Below are positions 45,403 to 59,555 of a DNA stretch of 64,000 bases, piece by piece. The notes beneath the pieces are model-generated. The model was not told the DNA's origin and did not search any database. It saw only the letters and a program-made list of their open reading frames with translations. This DNA is from Aureimonas sp. AU12 (lineage in GTDB: Bacteria; Pseudomonadota; Alphaproteobacteria; Rhizobiales; Rhizobiaceae). Numbering within the stretch: position 1 is the stretch's first letter; each line of letters begins with the position of its first letter. The translations under genes were made by a program, and so were the position numbers. The DNA lies in assembly GCF_001463705.1 (NCBI RefSeq), contig NZ_BBWH01000024.1, positions 1 to 64,000 on the forward strand. Direction: 5' to 3'.

Positions 45403-47271
45403 CTACCGCCGGCCGAACAGACGCTCGATGTCGACGAGCTTCAGCTCGATGAAGGTCGGGCGTCCGTGGTTGCAGGTGCCCGAACCGGGCGTCGCCTCCA
45501 TCTGGCGCAGAAGCGCGTTCATCTCCGCCGGGTTCAGCCGTCGCCCGGCGCGCACCGAACCATGGCAGGCCATCGTCGCAGCGACATGATCGACGCGCGC
45601 CTGGAGCCCCGCGCCGGTGCCGCTGTCGGCGAGTTCGTCGGCGAGATCGCGTACAAGCGCGCCCGCATCCACCTCGCCGAGCAGCGCCGGCGTCTCGCGC
45701 ACCATCACCGCGCCCGGCCCGAAGCGCTCGAGCCGCAGGCCGAAGCGCTCCAGCGTCGCGGCCGCTTCGCCCAGCCGGTCGGCGTCGGCTTCCGGCAGGT
45801 CGACGATTTCGGGCAGCAGCAGCATCTGTGAGGGGAGGGGGCTGGCGTGCAGCGATCCCTTCAGCGCCTCGTAGACGAGGCGCTCGTGCGCGGCATGCTG
45901 ATCGACGATCACCAGACTGTCGTGCGTCTCGGCGACGATGAAGGCCCGGTCGATCTGCGCGCGCGCAGCGCCGAGCGGAAACTCGTCTGCGCCGGACGCC
46001 GTCTCCGTCGGCGTGGCAGCGCGAGCCGAGGGCGTGAACCCCTCGAAGCGCGCGGACGCGGCGCGACGGGAGTGGGCGGACGGCTCCGCGGCCAGCGGCC
46101 GGAAGGGCGAGGCCGCCAGATCGTAGTCGCCGGCGTGGCGCTCGCCGAACCCGCCCCCGATGCCACGGGGCGCGGCAGCTGGTGCGATCTGCTGCTCCGC
46201 TCCCGCACCGCCTGTCGGGGCTGGCAAGACTCCGGGGCGAAACCGCGCCATCAGGCCACCCGCGCCCTCGGTCGAGCCGCGAAGCGCGATGTTCGCAAGC
46301 GTCGCGCGGATGGCGCCGACGATCAGACCGCGTATCAGGCCGGGATCGCGGAAGCGCACGTCGGCCTTGGCCGGATGGACGTTGACATCGACGTCGCGCG
46401 GATCGAGGTCGATGAAGAGGACGCAGACGGGATGGCGGTCGCGCGCCATCGCATCTGCATAGGCGCCGCGGATCGCCGAAAGGATCATCTTGTCGCGCAC
46501 CGGACGCCCGTTGACATAGGCGTATTGGTGCAGCGCGTTGCCGCGATGGAAGGTCGCCAGGCCGGCATGGCCGGTGAGGCGCACGCCTTCGCGCACCGCG
46601 TCGAGCGCAAAGGCATTCTCGGTGAAGTCGGTGCCGATCACCTGCGCGATCCGGTCGGTCTCACGCCCGGGCGCCACCGCCTCGAGGATCGTCTGCGTGC
46701 GGTCCTCGCCCGTCAGCTCGAAGCGCACGGCCGGAAAGGCAAGCGCGATGCGCCGCACCACCTCGGTGATCGCCGCCGACTCGGCGCGGTCGCTCTTGAG
46801 GAACTTCAGCCGTGCGGGAACGGCGTGGAAGAGGTCGCGCACCTCGATCACCGTACCGGCGCCGAGCGACGCGGGACGCGGCCCGTCCTGGCGCCCACCC
46901 TGGACGAGGATCTCGTGCGCGCCCGCCGCGCCGTTGGCGCGCGAGCGTAGCGACAGCCGCGCCACCGAGCCGATCGAGGGCAGCGCCTCGCCGCGAAAGC
47001 CGAGCGTGCTGATGGCATCGAGCCCGCCGCCGAGCTTCGAGGTGCAGTGGCGGCGCACCGCCAGCGGCAGTTCGGCGAGCGAGATGCCGTGGCCGTCGTC
47101 GGCAATGCGCAGCAGGCTTTTGCCGCCGCCCGCCGTGACGATCTCGATGCGGCTCGCGCCGGCGTCCAGGCTGTTTTCGAGCAGTTCCTTCACGACGCTC
47201 GCCGGCCGCTCGACCACCTCGCCGGCGGCGATCTGGTCGATCAGGGTCTCGGAGAGTTGCTCGATGGGCAT
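45403..47271 (-). CDS. mutL: DNA mismatch repair protein MutL
   Basis: Couples MutS mismatch recognition to strand removal. The 622-residue protein begins [23 protein letters not shown] (47271). The GHKL ATPase has [18 protein letters not shown]-like DDGHG, and [11 protein letters not shown]. The C-terminal domain has [12 protein letters not shown] (about residues 455-466), which fits the DQHAX2EX4E endonuclease signature, and [12 protein letters not shown] near the end, which fits the C-P/N-H-G-R-P metal motif. So this MutL is probably a nicking enzyme, as expected where MutH is absent. Confidence 0.94.
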   Translation of the reverse strand: MPIEQLSETLIDQIAAGEVVERPASVVKELLENSLDAGASRIEIVTAGGGKSLLRIADDGHGISLAELPLAVRRHCTSKLGGGLDAISTLGFRGEALPSIGSVARLSLRSRANGAAGAHEILVQGGRQDGPRPASLGAGTVIEVRDLFHAVPARLKFLKSDRAESAAITEVVRRIALAFPAVRFELTGEDRTQTILEAVAPGRETDRIAQVIGTDFTENAFALDAVREGVRLTGHAGLATFHRGNALHQYAYVNGRPVRDKMILSAIRGAYADAMARDRHPVCVLFIDLDPRDVDVNVHPAKADVRFRDPGLIRGLIVGAIRATLANIALRGSTEGAGGLMARFRPGVLPAPTGGAGAEQQIAPAAAPRGIGGGFGERHAGDYDLAASPFRPLAAEPSAHSRRAASARFEGFTPSARAATPTETASGADEFPLGAARAQIDRAFIVAETHDSLVIVDQHAAHERLVYEALKGSLHASPLPSQMLLLPEIVDLPEADADRLGEAAATLERFGLRLERFGPGAVMVRETPALLGEVDAGALVRDLADELADSGTGAGLQARVDHVAATMACHGSVRAGRRLNPAEMNALLRQMEATPGSGTCNHGRPTFIELKLVDIERLFGRR

Positions 47272-47343
47272 GATGGGGCTTCCGGCACGGCGCGAGCCGC
47301 CAACATAGGCATTCCCGCCGCCGCTGAACACCGCCGGGGTGAC

Positions 47344-47359
47344 GGGCGCTTATGCGCCC
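47344..47359 (-). other. Hairpin downstream of glgX
   Basis: A perfect 6-bp inverted repeat GGGCGC/GCGCCC with a TTAT loop lies 18 bases after the glgX stop and before mutL. No T run follows on the minus strand, so it may be only a weak terminator or RNA-stability element. Confidence 0.3.
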
Positions 47360-47376
47360 GGTCAGTCCCGATGGGG

Positions 47377-49455
47377 CTAGTGCGCCGCCTCCACGGCCAC
47401 CTCCCGCACCACGAAGACGGCACGCGGCGTCACCGTCAGCGACGATGTCGGATCGAGCGGGCGGGGGGCGAGGTCCGGGCGGTCGGACTGGAGTTCGAGG
47501 CGATAGGCGAGACCCGCGCCGAGCGGCGGCAGCCGGACGGTGCGCGCCTGCCGGTCGGCGTTGAGATAGACGAGGACGGCAGGGGCGGGGCGGGCCTCGC
47601 CCCGATCACACGGCGTCTCGCTCGGTCCGCCCGCAAGGCGTGCCGCCAGCCAGCGCCGCTCGCCGTCCCGCCAGTCGCGCTCGTGCATCGGCCCGCCGTC
47701 CTCGCCGAGCCAGACGACGTCCGGGGTGCCTCCGCAATCGGCGCCGTTGAGGAAGCGGTCGGCGTGGAGCGCCGGTTCGGCCGCGCGCAGCGCCACGAGG
47801 CGCGCGGTGAAGTCGCAGAGGTCCTCGTCGGCGCCGGCCCAGTCGAGCCACAGCACCTCGTTGTCCTGCGCATACCCGTTGTTGTTGCCGCCTTGCGTTC
47901 GACCCATCTCGTCGCCCGCGACGATCATCGGCGTGCCGCGCGCCACCATCAGCGTCGCCAAGAGCGCCCGCACGTCGCGCCGGCGCGCCTCGATGATCGA
48001 AGGATCGCTCGTCGCGCCCTCGGTGCCGTTGTTCCAGGAATGGTTGTCGGCATGGCCGTCGCGGTTGTTCTCGCCATTGGCCTCGTTGTGGCGCTCGGCA
48101 TAGGCGACAAGATCGGCGAGCGAGAACCCGTCATGGGCGTCGATGAAATTGACGCCATCGTTCGGGGTGCGACCCTCGCCTGCGAAGAGATCGGGCGAGC
48201 CGGAGAGGCGCGTCGCGAGCGCGCCGACCATTCCGGCATCGCCGCGCCAGAAGCGGCGCACGTCGTCGCGGAACCGATCCTGCCATTCGAGGAAGGGGCG
48301 CGGGAAGCGCCCGACCTGATAGCCGCCCGGCCCGATGTCCCACGGCTCGGCGACGTGGAGGCGGCCCGCCAGCACCGGGTCGGCTGCCAGCATCCGGAAG
48401 AACGGGGCATCCGGTCGGAACCCTTCGGGCGTGCGGCCGAGAATGGGGGCGAGATCGTAGCGAAAGCCGTCGATGCCGGCGCGCGTCACCCAGGTGCGCA
48501 GCGCGTCCACCGCCATCTGCGCCACCGGCTCGCGCCAGAGCGCGAACGTGTTGCCGGTGCCGGTGTCGTTGACGAGCGTGTCGGGATCACCGGGCGCGGC
48601 GGCGTAATAGGTGCGGTTGTCGAGCCCGCGATAGGCGATCGTCGGGCCGAACCGGTCGCTCTCGCCGGAATGGTTGAGCACGACGTCGAGGAGGACGCGG
48701 ATGCCGCGCGCGTGCAGCGCTTCGACGGTCCGGCGGATCTCGGCCCAGCCGCCGGGCGAGAGGCGCGGGTCGGGCGCCATGTGCGTGATGGGATTGTAGC
48801 CCCAGGCGTTCGTCAGCCCGAGCGCCGAGAGATGTCGCTCGTCGAGGGCGGCAGCGAGCGGCATCAGTTCCACCGTCTCGACGCCGAGGCGCGTCAGGTG
48901 TTCGAGGACGGCCGGCTCGGCGAGCGCGGCGACGGTGCCGCGCAGGCGCTCTGGCACGAGCAGATGGCGCTGCGTGAAGGCGCGCACCAGAAGCTCGTAG
49001 GTGAAGCCCGGTCGGCGGAAGGGCAGGGGCTCGGCCGGACCCTCGGCTCCTTCCACCACGGCGCGCGGCACGAGCGGCGCGGTGTCGATGGCGCGAGACG
49101 GCGGTGCGGCGAGCGTCGGATGATAGAGGAAGGGCCGGTCGATCCGCGTCGCGTAGGGGTCGACCAGCAGTTTCGAGGCATCGAAGCGATGGCCGTTCGC
49201 GGGATTGAAGGGTCCGTGCGCGCGGTAGCCGTAGAGCGCGCCGACGCGAAGGCCCGGGACGAAGCCGAAGTGAACGCCCCCGTCGCCGCGCCGGGGCAGC
49301 GTCAGGCGCTGCGCTTCGACCGTGCCGGCTGCTTCGAAGAGGCAGAGCTCGATGCGCTCGGCATGGTCGGAGAAGACGGCGAACTGCACGCCATCGGCCT
49401 CCGGCGTCGCGCCGAGCGTTGCGGGGCGGCCGCGTTCCGCCGTGATCGTCTGCAT
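47377..49455 (-). CDS. glgX: Glycogen debranching enzyme GlgX (GH13)
   Basis: Hydrolyses alpha-1,6 branches of phosphorylase-limit glycogen. The 692-residue protein starts at 49455 and has an N-terminal carbohydrate-binding-like domain (VQFAVFSDHAERIELCLF) and a GH13 barrel. Visible parts are the four conserved regions: DVVLNHSGES, GFRYDLAP (nucleophile Asp), HVAEPWDIG (acid/base Glu) and FIDAHDGFSL (transition-state Asp). It lies at the downstream end of the glg cluster, separated from pgm by the DUF2585 gene. A GGGCGC/GCGCCC hairpin (47344-47359) lies after the stop. Confidence 0.93.
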   Translation of the reverse strand: MQTITAERGRPATLGATPEADGVQFAVFSDHAERIELCLFEAAGTVEAQRLTLPRRGDGGVHFGFVPGLRVGALYGYRAHGPFNPANGHRFDASKLLVDPYATRIDRPFLYHPTLAAPPSRAIDTAPLVPRAVVEGAEGPAEPLPFRRPGFTYELLVRAFTQRHLLVPERLRGTVAALAEPAVLEHLTRLGVETVELMPLAAALDERHLSALGLTNAWGYNPITHMAPDPRLSPGGWAEIRRTVEALHARGIRVLLDVVLNHSGESDRFGPTIAYRGLDNRTYYAAAPGDPDTLVNDTGTGNTFALWREPVAQMAVDALRTWVTRAGIDGFRYDLAPILGRTPEGFRPDAPFFRMLAADPVLAGRLHVAEPWDIGPGGYQVGRFPRPFLEWQDRFRDDVRRFWRGDAGMVGALATRLSGSPDLFAGEGRTPNDGVNFIDAHDGFSLADLVAYAERHNEANGENNRDGHADNHSWNNGTEGATSDPSIIEARRRDVRALLATLMVARGTPMIVAGDEMGRTQGGNNNGYAQDNEVLWLDWAGADEDLCDFTARLVALRAAEPALHADRFLNGADCGGTPDVVWLGEDGGPMHERDWRDGERRWLAARLAGGPSETPCDRGEARPAPAVLVYLNADRQARTVRLPPLGAGLAYRLELQSDRPDLAPRPLDPTSSLTVTPRAVFVVREVAVEAAH

Positions 49456-49578
49456 CGCCGCTTCCCTTCGAGCATTTCCGGACGAATCGGACACGCTTGG
49501 CCATACGTCAATGCGGATCAACAAAGACCTGAAGGGCCCGTCCGCCGAACCGGTGTTCGCGGACCCGTGCCCCAGCCT

Positions 49579-50160
49579 TTAGAGGCCGCCCTGCCAGGCG
49601 CGGACGGCATCGAGCGGATAGAGAAGCATGAGAACGTTGAGCGTCAGGTTATCGCGGATGAGAACGGCCGTCAGAATTTCGAGGCCGAGCGCCACCGCGA
49701 CGCTGACGAAGACCGGGAGGCGCGAGGCGAACGCGAAGCCCACCATCATGAACGCCACGTCGGACACCGAGTTGAGAACGCTGTCGCCGAAATAATCGAG
49801 CGCGATCGTCGCCTCGCGGTAGCGCTGGATCACCGCGTCCGTGTTTTCCGTCAGCTCCCAGATGGCCTCGATCAGCACCGCACCCACGAGACGCAGCCCC
49901 ATCGGATGGCGGCGCGCCAGCCACCAGAAGCCGGCGTAGAAGAGCAGCCCGTGGATGAAATGAGAGGGCGAATACCAGTCCGAGAGATGTTGCGAGTTTT
50001 CCGAACTCGCCACCGTGCCGTGCCACAGCTTGATCGTGCCGCAGGCGCAGATCGGCACCCGCCCCATGGCAAGCAGGATCGCCGCCATGACGGCGACGAT
50101 CGCGGCGCAGAGGACGAGATGCCAGAGTTTGACCCGGCGGTCGGTGCCGCCGGGCGACAC
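49579..50160 (-). CDS. DUF2585/UPF0314 membrane protein
   Basis: A 193-residue membrane protein starting with GTG at 50160 (after GGGAG). The first hydrophobic segment is LVLCAAIVAVMAAILLAMG; it then has ICACGTIKLWHG, a conserved SPSHFIHGLLFYAGFWWLA, and a LTENTDAVIQRYREATIALDYFGDSVLNSVSD block characteristic of DUF2585. Function is unknown. It lies between pgm and glgX in the glycogen cluster, 20 bases after pgm, so it is probably co-transcribed. A role linked to the cell envelope or to glycogen is a guess. Confidence 0.8.
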   Translation of the reverse strand: MSPGGTDRRVKLWHLVLCAAIVAVMAAILLAMGRVPICACGTIKLWHGTVASSENSQHLSDWYSPSHFIHGLLFYAGFWWLARRHPMGLRLVGAVLIEAIWELTENTDAVIQRYREATIALDYFGDSVLNSVSDVAFMMVGFAFASRLPVFVSVAVALGLEILTAVLIRDNLTLNVLMLLYPLDAVRAWQGGL

Positions 50161-50180
50161 GCGCTCCCGGTTGGGAGCGC

Positions 50181-53252
<3,072 letters not shown>

Positions 53253-53256
<4 letters not shown>

Positions 53257-54521
53257 CTATAGTTCAGCCGGTCGATCATCGGTTTCGTCACGAGGCAGAT
53301 GCCGCTCGCCGTGCGGCGGAAGCGCTGCGCGTCGAGATCGGGATCCTCGCCGATGACCAGTCCGTCGGGGATATGGACACCGCGGTCGAGCACCGCCTTC
53401 GTCACACGCGCCCCGCGTCCGATATGGCAGCCCGGCAGCACCACCGCGTGGTCGAGCTTCGAATAGGAGTTCTGCCGCACGCCGGTGAAGAGCAGCGAGC
53501 GATGCAGCGAGCCGCCGGAAATGATGCAGTCGCCCGAGACGAGCGAGGAGATCGCCGTGCCGCGGCGCCCCTCCTCGTCATGCACGAACTTCGCCGGCGG
53601 CGTCACGTCGGCATAGGTCCAGATCGGCCAGTCGCGGTCGTAGATGTCGAGCTGCGGCTGGATGTCGGTCAGGTCGATATTGGCCTGCCAATAGGCGTCC
53701 ACCGTGCCGACGTCGCGCCAGTAGGCGCCGTATTCGGCGGATGAGCGCACCACCGACGTGTTGAACGAATGCGACCAGGCCGTGCCGTGTCGCACGATGT
53801 GCGGCACGATGTCCTTGCCGAAGTCTCGGCTCGACATCGGATCGGCGGCGTCGCGGCGCAGTTGATCGGCGAGGAATTCGGTGTTGAAGACGTAGATGCC
53901 CATCGAGGCCAGCGCCGTGTCGGGACGGCCGGGGATCGACGGTGGGTCGGCCGGCTTCTCGATGAAGTCGGTGATGCGCCCCTTCTCGTCGACATGCATC
54001 ACGCCAAAGCCGACGGCCTCCATGCGCGGGACCTCGAGGCAGCCAACGGTGACGTCGGCCCCCGTGTCGACATGCTGCTGGAGCATGATCTCGTAGTCCA
54101 TCTTGTAGACGTGGTCGCCTGCCAGGATGACGATGTACTTCGGGGCGTAGGACTCGATGATGTCGATGTTCTGGTACACCGCGTCGGCCGTGCCCGCATA
54201 CCACTGGTCTTCCGAGACGCGCTGCGAGGCGGGAAGAACGTCGAAGCTCTCGTTCCGTCCTGGGCGCAGGAAGTTCCAGCCGCGATGCAGGTGGCGGATC
54301 AGCGAATGCGCCTTGTATTGCGTGGCGACGCCGATGCGGCGGATGCCCGAGTTCACCGCGTTCGACAGGGCGAAGTCGATGATGCGCGACTTGCCGCCGA
54401 AATAGACGGCGGGCTTGGCCCTGTCGTCGGTCAATTCCATCAGGCGGCTGCCGCGGCCGCCCGCCAGAACATAGGCCATCGTATCGCGCGAGATCGGCGC
54501 CACTCGGCGGCTGTCAGCCAT
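53253..54521 (-). CDS. glgC: Glucose-1-phosphate adenylyltransferase
   Basis: Makes ADP-glucose from ATP and glucose-1-phosphate, the committed step of glycogen synthesis. The 422-residue protein starts at 54521, after a good GGAGGAACGA. The nucleotide-binding motif is [21 protein letters not shown] (near residues 19-39), and the product-binding block is [21 protein letters not shown]. The beta-helix C-terminal domain carries allosteric control; alphaproteobacterial GlgC enzymes are typically activated by fructose-6-P and pyruvate. Upstream there is a 190-base gap to glgP, with no glgB. Confidence 0.95.
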
Positions 54522-54602
54522 TCGTCGTTCCTCCACGATACGCAACGCGGTCCGGTCTTGGCCCGTAAGCGCGGCCGGACGCTTCTTGTCGCAAGTCTTA
54601 TC

Positions 54603-54632
54603 ACTCCGGCACCATCAAGATAGCGCCGGAGT
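54603..54632. other. Inverted repeat in the glgP-glgC gap
   Basis: A perfect 8-bp inverted repeat ACTCCGGC (54603-54610) and GCCGGAGT (54625-54632) with a 14-base loop, located 81 bases upstream of the glgC ATG. It has no T run, so it is not a clear terminator; it could be an operator or processing site. Confidence 0.4.
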
Positions 54633-54711
54633 TTCCCGCTTCCACGACGCGAACCCGCCGCCCACAGGCTTTTTTTCTCGCCAGACGTGTCGTGCGTCCG
54701 GCGGGGCTTTC

Positions 54712-57210
<2,499 letters not shown>

Positions 57211-57215
57211 GGAGA

Positions 57216-58868
57216 TCAGGTCCTTAGGTCAGCGATGGCGGCGACGAGGCCGGCGGTGGAGGAATCACGGGAGGCGGCGGACTCGCGGCCCTGCACGACC
57301 GGCAGGAGCCCGGTGGCCAGTTCCTTGCCGAGTTCGACGCCCCATTGGTCGAAGGCGTTGATACCGAAGAGCTGGGCCTCGACGAAGACGCGGTGCTCGT
57401 AGAGCGCCACGAGGCGGCCGAACGCGAACGGGTCGAGCAGGCGATGGAGGATGGTGATCGAGGGGCGGTCGCCCGAGAACTCGCGATGTGGCGCGATGCG
57501 CTCGGCTTCGTCGGGTGAGCGGCCCGCGTCGAGGAGCTGCTGGCGCGCCTCTTCGAGCGTGCGGCCCTTCATCAGCGCCTCGCTCTGCGCGAGGCAGTTG
57601 GCGAGAAGCAGGTCCTGATGGACGCGCATCTGCGACCCCGCCTCGTGCGCATTGGCGCCGACGATGAACTCGACGGGGATGATGTCGGTGCCCTGGTGCA
57701 GCAGCTGGAAGAAGGCGTGCTGCCCGTTCGTGCCTGGTTCGCCCCAGACCACCGGACCGGTGATGGCGACGCGGCGGCCGTCGAGGCCGACATGCTTGCC
57801 GTTCGATTCCATGTCGAGCTGCTGGAGGTAGGCCGGCAGGCGGGACAGGCGCTGGTCGTAGGGAATTACGGCGCGGGTGGGATGACCCTGCGCGACGCGG
57901 TGCCACCAGCCGACGAGACCGAGCAGCATCGGCAGGTTGGCCGCGATCGGCGCGTCCTTGAAATGGCGGTCCATGTCGCGCGCGCCGGCCAGGAACTCGC
58001 GAAAACGCTCCGGCCCGATCGCCAGCATCAGCGGCAGGCCGATCGCCGACCAGACGGAATAGCGCCCGCCGACCCAGTCCCAGAAGCCGAAGGTGCGATC
58101 TTCGCCGATACCGAAGGCGCCGACCTTGTCGAGTGCGGTGGAGACGGCGCAGAAATGCGCGCCGACGGCGGCTTCGCCGAGCGCGTCGGCGACGAAGCGG
58201 CGCGCGGTGCCAGCGTTCGTCATCGTCTCGATCGTGGTGAAGGTCTTCGAGGCGACGATGAAGAGCGTGGTGGCCGGTGATACGAGTTTCAGCGTGTCCG
58301 CCATATGCGCGCCGTCGACATTCGACACGAAATGGGTGCGCGGGCCATCGTGATAGGGCGCCAGCGCCAGCGCCGCCATCACCGGTCCGAGGTCGGAGCC
58401 GCCGATGCCGATATTGACGATGTCGGTAATGCGCTCGCCGGTCGCGCCGGTGATGGTGCCGCCGCGAATGCCGTCGGCAAAGCGCGACATGGCCACGAGC
58501 ACCCGCTCGACATCCGCTCCCACGGCCTCGCCATCAGCGGTGAAGCCGTCCTCGGGCCGGCCGCGCAGCGCGACGTGGAGGACCGCACGTCCTTCGGTGG
58601 CGTTGATGCGGGCGCCCGCGAACATCGCGTCGCGCCGGGCCTCGACGCCCATCTTGCCCCCGAAGGCAATGAGCGCCGCGAGATCGTCGCGCGAGAGTGC
58701 GGTCTTCGAGAAGTCGAGGAGAAGATCGTCGTGATGCACGGAAAGCGCGTCGAAGCGACTCTTGTCCTCGGCGAACAGAGCGCGGATGCCGCGCTCCAGC
58801 GCGGCCTTGCCGCGGGCCGTCATGTCGTCGAGGCCGAGATCGTTCGAAACGGGTCTGTTCTCTTGCAC
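57216..58868 (-). CDS. pgi: Glucose-6-phosphate isomerase
   Basis: Interconverts glucose-6-P and fructose-6-P. Starting from a GTG at 58868 ([12 protein letters not shown]) the protein has 550 residues, normal for Pgi; the frame stays open upstream but looks non-coding. Signatures are [43 protein letters not shown] and [21 protein letters not shown], which contains a catalytic Glu and His. The C-terminus has [12 protein letters not shown]. It is the first gene of the pgi-glgP-glgC-glgA-pgm run. Confidence 0.96.
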   Translation of the reverse strand: MQENRPVSNDLGLDDMTARGKAALERGIRALFAEDKSRFDALSVHHDDLLLDFSKTALSRDDLAALIAFGGKMGVEARRDAMFAGARINATEGRAVLHVALRGRPEDGFTADGEAVGADVERVLVAMSRFADGIRGGTITGATGERITDIVNIGIGGSDLGPVMAALALAPYHDGPRTHFVSNVDGAHMADTLKLVSPATTLFIVASKTFTTIETMTNAGTARRFVADALGEAAVGAHFCAVSTALDKVGAFGIGEDRTFGFWDWVGGRYSVWSAIGLPLMLAIGPERFREFLAGARDMDRHFKDAPIAANLPMLLGLVGWWHRVAQGHPTRAVIPYDQRLSRLPAYLQQLDMESNGKHVGLDGRRVAITGPVVWGEPGTNGQHAFFQLLHQGTDIIPVEFIVGANAHEAGSQMRVHQDLLLANCLAQSEALMKGRTLEEARQQLLDAGRSPDEAERIAPHREFSGDRPSITILHRLLDPFAFGRLVALYEHRVFVEAQLFGINAFDQWGVELGKELATGLLPVVQGRESAASRDSSTAGLVAAIADLRT

Positions 58869-58933
58869 GCGTCTTGATCCATCGCTCTGGAGCCGTTGCC
58901 GTCTGGCAGTCGGCTGGTCGCATCGGCGGTTAG

Positions 58934-58961
58934 AGATAGAACCATTTGGTGCAAAGCCAAA
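58934..58961 (-). promoter_or_regulatory. Putative pgi promoter
   Basis: On the minus strand TTTGGC (58956-58961) and CTATCT (58934-58939) are 16 bases apart, in an AT-richer stretch, with the -10 box about 65 bases upstream of the GTG at 58868. The match is weak to moderate. Confidence 0.3.
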
Positions 58962-59144
58962 CAATTCCGGTGGCGCGCGGCCCGGCGGCCCCGGATCGAG
59001 GCCGCATAGGCATTCCCCTGCACCGCGGTATCCCCTCCGAACGCCCGCGTCTGCGCTCAGCCTTAGCACCCCGATCGTTTCAATTTTATCATCACGCCGC
59101 CGTTATGTGCGGCATGGCAAGCCGCCGGTCGACGGCGGTCAAAC

Positions 59145-59177
59145 GAAAAAGCCGGTCGCCGCGATGGCGAACCGGCT
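59145..59177 (-). terminator. Intrinsic terminator of the small gene at 59214-59441
   Basis: AGCCGGTTCGCC and GGCGACCGGCT pair on the minus strand with one bulged base and a 5-base loop, followed by TTTTT (59145-59149). It lies 36 bases after the stop codon. Confidence 0.8.
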
Positions 59178-59213
59178 CGTCCGAGGTCTGGGTACGGGCT
59201 TAGGGCTTAGGGC

Positions 59214-59441
59214 TCAGGTGCCGAGGCCGGCGAGGCGCTCGATGGCAAGGTCCAGCGTGTGATCCATCGTGTCGATGCCGTCGGCACGGTTCTCTTTCGC
59301 GACGCGCCGCTTCCACTCTTCGAGGATCGAACGCTTCTGGCCATGGTCGAGCGAGGCATCCTCGACCACCGAATGCGGCGAGGCGAAGCTCGTGCCGTCC
59401 TCGCGATCAAACTTGGCGTGCTTGAGGGATTCTGTGCTCAT
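59214..59441 (-). CDS. Small conserved-looking alphaproteobacterial protein
   Basis: A 75-residue soluble, charged protein. The segment SFASPHSVVEDASLDHGQKRSILEEWKRRV has the pattern F-SP-xxVxx...L-xxxQKxxIL-xxW that I recall from small alphaproteobacterial proteins of unknown function. The last part (MDHTLDLAIERLAG) looks helical. Compact single-gene unit with its own terminator. It lies downstream of tamB, after a 114-base gap. Function unknown. Confidence 0.6.
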   Translation of the reverse strand: MSTESLKHAKFDREDGTSFASPHSVVEDASLDHGQKRSILEEWKRRVAKENRADGIDTMDHTLDLAIERLAGLGT

Positions 59442-59555
59442 CGGCGTGTCATCCTTGCGCTGTCGGCCGGATCTCTGGTTACGCTGTGAACCGTGCCGGA
59501 TGGTGCCGAGTACAACGATCGCAACCGCCGAACGTTTCCGTGCTCTCGCCGACCC

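Larger units (their letters stand above)
58869..59213. other. Intergenic region upstream of pgi
   Basis: A 345-base stretch between pgi and the small gene at 59214, both minus. It contains a candidate pgi promoter (58934-58961) and the terminator of the small gene (59145-59177). I see no convincing additional coding sequence. Confidence 0.6.
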
